NCBI GenBank assembly: GCA_037951165.1 | Contig: JBBDHG010000024.1 | Span: 7,527,001-7,591,000, forward strand | DNA from: Lophius americanus | Taxonomy: Eukaryota > Chordata > Actinopteri > Lophiiformes > Lophiidae | DNA length: 64,000 nucleotides | Direction of reading: 5' to 3' | Part shown: in pieces, positions 58,086 to 64,000 of the stretch | Numbering within the stretch: position 1 is the stretch's first letter | Layout: each line of letters opens with the position of its first letter | Made by a program: the position numbers and the translations under genes | The notes under the pieces: generated by a model | Database searches by the model: none | What the model was told of the DNA's origin: nothing | The model's input: only the letters and a program-made list of their open reading frames with translations

Positions 58086-60979
58086 AGAAACTGGCCATTA
58101 ATATGCCAGACCGGACCATCAATCCAAGGAATGGAGTGTCTGGTCCTGGCTTCATGAAGGCTACGGCTAAGCTATGGACACACTCCTGGAAAATTGAGCC
58201 TTCAAAGTAGGGCTTATGAATCCCATCTCTGACAAAAGAAGAGTTGGAATTAGTGGGATTTAGGGGGTCAGCGTGAGGCAGGGTGGTATTAGTGATGCTC
58301 TTCACACATCACCATCCACGCTAAATCACAAGCCTTCTTTAGAACACACTAGCAGCGAATGTCTGTCACAACATGGAGCTCAGCATTGGATGGAAACAGC
58401 TGCAGGGCCTGAGGACTGAGCTGGCCCACTGGAACCACTCCAATGTGGAGTTGGAGAAAGGAATGTTGGAGCTGTGGTTTTGGCAGCTGTACTCTGATAA
58501 ATGTTTTGAAACAGAGAAAAGTATGCATGTTTCTGAGTCTGCATGCTAAAGGGATGTGTCCCTGCTTCCATCGACGGCCCTTATTCAGAACCTGTTTTTG
58601 TGGGCTTATGTCTGAAACAGAGGCTCTGTCAGCATAAGCAAGGCTGAATTCATAATACTGCAGCTTAACAAATCTAAAGAATGAAAAGAATTGAGCTTAA
58701 ATCCTGCGGAAGGCTGTTCTACTTCATAGAACAAGGAAACATGTTCCTATTGATGTGGTCCATCAAGACAGGTTACTCCCTGCGGTGGCACCAAGAGACA
58801 GGCACCTCCGGAGCCCTGAGAGCAGCTGACCACACCCTGGAACAATGACCTCAATAAACTCAAACATAGCTCCATTTGCTCCAACGGAAGCTCTGGGGGG
58901 TAAAGAGAGAGCTGGAGAAAATCAGAAATGAGTGCTCTCAGGCTTGTAGGAAAACATTACAAATGGACTGCTGTACACATAAATCAATCTGTCCATTTAC
59001 CACTTGCTATCCAAAAATCCATCACCACTCGCAGTGGAATGTACAGGTTAGGATTAATGTGAGCAGGATGGCCTAGTCATGATTGTCTCCACTGTTTCCC
59101 CTGTTGGATTTTGACATCAAACTCCCGAGGGTGCCCTACCGGGCATCTGTCTGCAGATTGTGCATACTGCAGACCATTGCGTCATAATCAGAGCAGGTTA
59201 GACCTCGCATTCCAGGAAGCTCTTCTTTTTGTCCTCCATCTCTGTCCACTTCTCCCAATGGGAGGCGGTGGACTGGGATTAACAGAGCGAGAACAGCACA
59301 TACATTTCAGCTGAGCCGCTGTTCCCCAAGCCACCCCGTCCTTACCTTCCCCCAACACCACCACCCCACCAACCCACCGAATCTATCCCAGGAGGATGGG
59401 CCAAGAGGCTGACCACGCAGCCGTATCCGGTTGCTGGGCCGTAAATACAGCGCAACATCAGGAACAGCAGGTGCTATCACTCGCTATCATTAATTATTCC
59501 TGCTGCATCACTCTAGGGCCTCTCACCACTAAACTCCAAATCTCTCTATCTCCTGCACCATCTTATTTTCTTGCCTCCTAACCTTTCTCTCAAGTTACCG
59601 AATACCACCATTCCCATATGTCTAGTTCTACGGCAATTCTATTTCTTCTACTAAATATCCACCCATCTAAGTCTGTTATTTCCTGCAATAATACAATTTT
59701 TGCCCCAATTTATTTGGTCCCTAATGTATATAAATCCTTGTCCAGCACTCTCAGGTTCTCCCAAATGATTCCTTGGCCCCGCGACAGCCTCTCCCACTTA
59801 CTTTTCTCCTCCGCTGTGTTTTCTAGCATTTCTCTTCACATTTTGATGGGTTTTCCCTCGCTGTAAATGTATTCCAAAACTGCTATGCTGCTGCCAGCCA
59901 GGAGACGTCACATGGACTGATGGAGCACTGGGGGAAGAGATAGGCCTTTCCCCCAACAGAAGAGCTCATAAATAATACTGAATCAAAGAGGAAAAGCAGC
60001 AAGAGAAACTCCCTGTGGTGAAAAGCCAATGAAAATGGTCTGAGACGTAAGTTTGGCTGCTTATGGTAAAAAAGTCCAAGCTCTCAGCGGGTTAGGGTGG
60101 CCACAGAAACATGAGCAGTGCATCCTGTCCCTCTCAGGTGAAAAGCCTTAATGTCAACGGTGTGGAGGCCCGGCTTGGTAATATGAGAAGGACCAACATA
60201 TAAACAGGTTGTGAGCAACTCTAGATCAACTGGGTGATGATGACTTACAAACATATTTGGTGGAATAAAAAACGAGTGATGGAATGTTTTCCAGCTACTG
60301 CAAAAGTAATTCAAGGGCAAAGAAAAATCCACAGCGAAGCTCAGTTTCTGATACAAGCAGTCATAAGTCACAGAAAAACCAGCCAAGCCACTGGAGACCA
60401 TAATGCATGTCCAAACCGCCTTACGCACACATACTCAAACAGGCAAAGCTGTTTCTGTTACTCACTGCCTTAAAAGCCAAGAACCCAACAACGTTTTCAT
60501 CATCTGCTACCCAGAAATGTGTTTTTCTACATTTTACAACAATGGAATGTTGTGTACAGTGTAGTACGAGCAAAATCTGACATTAAATCACTGCTTTCAC
60601 ATTCATTTTACAAATTTTGCATTTTCTGTACTCTGGGGTTTGTGACATCAATGTGGAAATGTGACGCCGTCCCAGCAGACGGAATGTGAACGGACGTTAG
60701 AGTGAATCTTGGGTCAAGCAGTGGAAATGTCCAACTTGTGAAATGACAGATATTTCCATATTCCAAACAGCTGTCAACAATCAGGCATATTAATCTGGAA
60801 ACATGAACGGCCTTTATTAAACACTAAATCAAAGTTTGACCCAATTCCCTGCCTTACTTTCCACTTACTTACTAACTTAGTCGCTGAGCCTCCAGCTCCA
60901 CCTCCTAACAAACACTAAAGGAACCAAAGGATCAAAAGCAGCAATTGCAACGTTGTGACGTCACTACTCCATATGGCTT
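58086..60979 (-). other. ttc28: ttc28 intron, no recognised element
   Basis: Mixed sequence; short open frames on both strands carry no recognisable domain. No transposon identified. Confidence 0.4.
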
Positions 60980-61195
60980 ATCTTTTATTCTATTCGATTT
61001 TAAATGCTAATAAAACCAAATAAATAAACCAAAATCGAAATATCTCTAGTATGACTAAACCTACCTTTGGGTCGAATTTGGGAAAAATAAACCTCCAAAC
61101 ATAATATATAAATAATATATAAACAAATAATAAAGAAATACACAAATAAGATAAATAATAATAAGATAAATAATTCAATTAATGAATAGAAAAAA
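60980..61195. repeat. AT-rich low-complexity segment
   Basis: Dominated by AATAA/ATAAATAA words. It produces a spurious hydrophobic Tyr/Leu/Ile-rich frame on the minus strand. Confidence 0.8.
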
Positions 61196-61304
61196 CATGA
61201 TTTGAGGTAGAAGCATATAATATTACTTATAATAATAGGTTAGTTATATGCCATCCAGTGGATACCTGTTTTAAAATTGGCCCCAGAGGTCGTGTGTTGG
61301 ATGT

Positions 61305-61600
61305 AGAAAGACACACTGTTCCAGAGATTCATCATTTATCAAAGCATTTTCGCCACTTTCTTTATAAATGCTCAGGGTTTTATTAAAAGGCCAGCTTAGG
61401 AGGGACCTCAAGGCGTTTCAGCGTTGATAAGATATTACAAGGTCAGAAACGTACGAAGATGCTATATCATTAAGAGCATCTAAGGTAAATGAAAAAAACC
61501 TCAAAATCTGTTCTGAAAGAAACAGGAAGCCGGCGCAGTGCAGCGAAAACAGGATAATGACTAAGGAGACGTCTCCCCAGAGCTCTGAATGGCAAATTTA
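61305..61600 (+). mobile_element. Fragment of a teleost LINE-associated repeat
   Basis: Phrases 'cactgttccagagattc', 'aaaacctcaaaatctgttct', 'aacaggaagccggcgcagtg' and 'aaaacaggataatgac' follow a widely dispersed fish repeat ('...aaaatcaatcctaaaagatacaggaagccagtg...'), often attached to L2-type LINEs. Boundaries and clade uncertain. Confidence 0.5.
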
Positions 61601-63439
61601 AAAAAGCTTCCAGATGTAACTTCAGTTCAGAGTTGTGTCACAACAACTTTGAAGTATAATATTTGGGCAAAATACTGATCTTGGCAACGATACCAGCACT
61701 GAGACAGGACCAACACATGTGTGACATCTACACTGGAGCATGTATCCAAACTACGTGATAATAACTAAGCTGACTAATTCAATCCGCAAATGGATCACCA
61801 TAAACTGCAGGTCCGCTCACATCGTTGAAGACCATAGGCGATATCAAGACGGCCTCAGGCCACTCATCATACCAGCCAGCCTCGAGGCGAACTGTTGTCT
61901 CCAAAATCATGAGCGGTGAGAAGGGGAAAGATAGTGAAGCCGTCGGTACGCGTATTTTTGCTGGATTTTACTCCGCAATCAATTTCAAGGCGTTCTTCTA
62001 TGTCTGCTCTTCATGTGGTTGTCAAACGTGCTTCTCATGATGGATGTGAGCAGGAAGAAAAAAGCAGAGATGTTACGAAGCAGAGAACTCCTATGATCCC
62101 CATTTTGTTTCAACAGCCTGCCCTACAAGTAAAAGCAAATGCTTTAAACCTGTGATACATTATGATTAATGACAGCCTATTGTTGTGAGTAATGCTTTTT
62201 AATTCAACTGACAGCACTTGCATCAAGGAGAAGGTGCCATATAACGGATTTAGTGTGGTGATGATTTTCCTTTTTTCTGCAAAAACAGAGTCTTGTGTTC
62301 CTTTAAGATCTCCTTCACATCTGGATTAAGGATCTTTGACCTCCGTGAGTTAGATGTGGCCCACGGCAGCTACCACCCATACTTTCTTAAGGGTTCCCTC
62401 CTCTCTAATGCAACACCAAAGGACTGCAGTGGCAGCCGCCCGTCTCCATTCACGCCACCAGGCACAGCGCGAGCCATGTTAGCACTCCTGTGCCTCACAA
62501 ACACACAACGTGTGTCTTTAATTTAGATGAAACGAGCCACCTGTGGATTGTTGAACTTGGCTTTTTGAGTCACTGAGCAGACACTCTTCACCAACAATTA
62601 CCAGAAACCCATGTAAGCCAGTCTCCCTGACCACATTTAAATATTGTGTAATACTCTCCAGAATCAGGTCAAGCAGCCTAAAATCATAAGAAAACAAAGT
62701 TCTTAAAACATTATTTCACTCTCTGACTATTTCCAAAACAGATAAGCTATCTTCCAGCAGCATTGAGGGAATAGATCTCTCCTCTTTTCAACATCACACA
62801 TTGGCGTTTTGACTCTTTGGAGCATTCCACTATGAAGAGGTGGTCAGGACACTGAGCCAGAATCAATTTGACTCCCCTCCACTTTAAATGGATTCCTATC
62901 TGACTAAAGGTGGAGTCAAATGAGGATTGAATGCAGACAAAGAGGAGAATCAAGGATCTTTTGTGACTATTGCATAGAAAGCCCAGCATAAACAAATCAC
63001 CTACTTCACAATGTGGTGAACAACAGCTGATTTCATTCATGTTTCCTGCCTGCTTCAATATCAGAGAGCAGCAGCGGGTATCGTTGGCAAAGAACCAGGG
63101 TTCAGGGTGAAGGGACAATGTCAATGCTGGCCTGTGTTTGTGTCTCTGAGTGCCTGTAGTCATGCGTATGCATCCAGCATCCAATCTCACCAACAGGTTC
63201 ATTAATCAACATCACAGCAAACCATTCTCCTCACACCAAAATGGGCTCTCCAGCGTGCTTGCCTTGGTAAAAATAAATGATGAATAGAGAATTTGCATAT
63301 GAAGGACAGTGTTACTTTCAGGATTCTTTCAGGTTGAGCACATACAACTGCGGTGTGACTGGGAATCGATTCCTGCAGCGAGGAAAGGCTTTTAGTCCTC
63401 AAAGGGGAGTCTCGTGGATGGTTCTGGCAGATTCACTGC
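61601..63439 (-). other. ttc28: ttc28 intron, no confident element
   Basis: A 151-codon minus-strand frame (62747-63202) is the second longest in the window but has no recognisable domain or paired splice sites. No transposon recognised. Confidence 0.4.
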
Positions 63440-63600
63440 ACAGCTGCAGAAATCATTAAGGCATTCTCACAGCTTTTATTTCCCATGCTGATGATTCAAC
63501 ATTAAAAGGCTCGGGTTTTGATAATTTACTTTCATCTCATATTTCAGGATGAGATTATCCACATTAGTGACACACAGTGTGGAAGAAACAACAGATAGGA
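63440..63600. promoter_or_regulatory. Candidate regulatory block
   Basis: AAATCATTAAGGC, GATGATTCAACATTAAAAGG, TTTTGATAATTTAC and GAGATTATCCACATTAG within 130 bp, all single-copy. Motif density is the only evidence. Confidence 0.27.
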
Positions 63601-64000
63601 TTTAATTCAGGCAAAGAGGCGGTGAGATAGGATCAGACACACTAGAGTGGGTTTTCCAGTAGCAGTGGTTACACTGGTTCTGCTGCTAGTAACCGGTGCT
63701 TTTTTATACTGGGTAGTTACAGACAGAACATCATAATCATGCCTCAGCTGAGAAAACAGAAATAACTGGGCCCAAAAGGGAAAATCCTTTTGGAAAATAT
63801 AGTTAGAATGATGCATAACTGTTGACAGAGGAAAGAAAATAGTTGCTCATACTTTCATTTTAAAGTCTTGGACTATAAACCAGTGGGAGGCCCACTTCTG
63901 CATGGAAGGCTGCTTATGTCAGACAAGTGCCCCCTGCTGGTGGAAGCCCTCACCAAAGAAATTTTACTCTTAGTATATATAATTATCTATTTGTTTCACA
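63601..64000 (-). other. ttc28: ttc28 intron, right edge of window
   Basis: GTTAC...GTAAC inverted words at 63668-63694 resemble the ends of a fish DNA transposon but are too short to call. No sign of the preceding ttc28 exon. Confidence 0.4.

Noticed and set aside
60990..61178. Hydrophobic Tyr/Leu/Ile-rich frame suggesting a membrane peptide
   Set aside because: It is a direct product of AATAA low-complexity DNA.
62747..63202. 151-codon minus-strand frame
   Set aside because: No recognisable domain, patchy composition and no supporting splice or promoter signals.
63668..63694. GTTAC...GTAAC inverted words resembling a transposon terminus
   Set aside because: Too short and no matching second end was found.

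Overview
The window looks like a piece of a ray-finned (teleost, probably percomorph-type) fish nuclear genome. It has one unmistakable vertebrate exon with consensus splice sites. It also has many CA/GA microsatellites and old copies of typical teleost transposons: a Tc1-type element with its transposase and terminal repeats, L2-like LINE reverse transcriptase and tail fragments, and other common fish interspersed repeats. There is no dense open-reading-frame layout, operon, ribosome-binding-site pattern, rRNA, tRNA or CRISPR array.

The only confidently identified coding sequence is a 148-bp internal exon on the minus strand (610-757). It encodes 49 residues of an N-terminal tetratricopeptide repeat of TTC28, the very large TPR/CHAT-type cytokinesis protein. 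Because the gene runs right to left, 1-609 is the start of the next intron. Everything from 758 to 64000 is read as the 3' part of one giant intron, since the preceding TTC28 exon is not found in the window. The acceptor of this exon uses a (CT)10 microsatellite as its polypyrimidine tract.

The roughly 63 kb of intron is light in mobile elements. L2-like or other LINE remnants lie at 1.6-1.9, 2.0-2.3, 8.9-9.3, 12.9-13.1, 16.8-17.0 and 61.3-61.6 kb. Tc1 relics lie at 18.9-20.3 (an inverted pair), 35.6-36.0 (isolated ends), 39.1-39.3 and 43.5-44.3 kb. Other fish repeats lie near 16.3, 20.3, 31.2-32.1, 45.6-46.0 and 49.2 kb. Between them are single-copy blocks rich in TAAT/ATTA, octamer-like and short palindromic motifs (3.0, 6.9, 10.5, 20.4, 21.5, 23.3, 26.7, 30.5, 58.0 and 63.5 kb). 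They resemble the conserved non-coding elements of developmental regulatory introns, but conservation cannot be tested from one sequence.

Three other items stand out. A 112-codon minus-strand reading frame with three predicted membrane segments sits behind a splice-acceptor-like sequence (40381-40719). A single-copy-looking segment is duplicated about 1.3-2 kb apart (54.8-57.0 kb). A short minisatellite has a G-quadruplex-forming sense strand (12046-12118). The most plausible overall reading is a TTC28 intron serving as a cis-regulatory landscape. No clearly new biological system is demonstrable.
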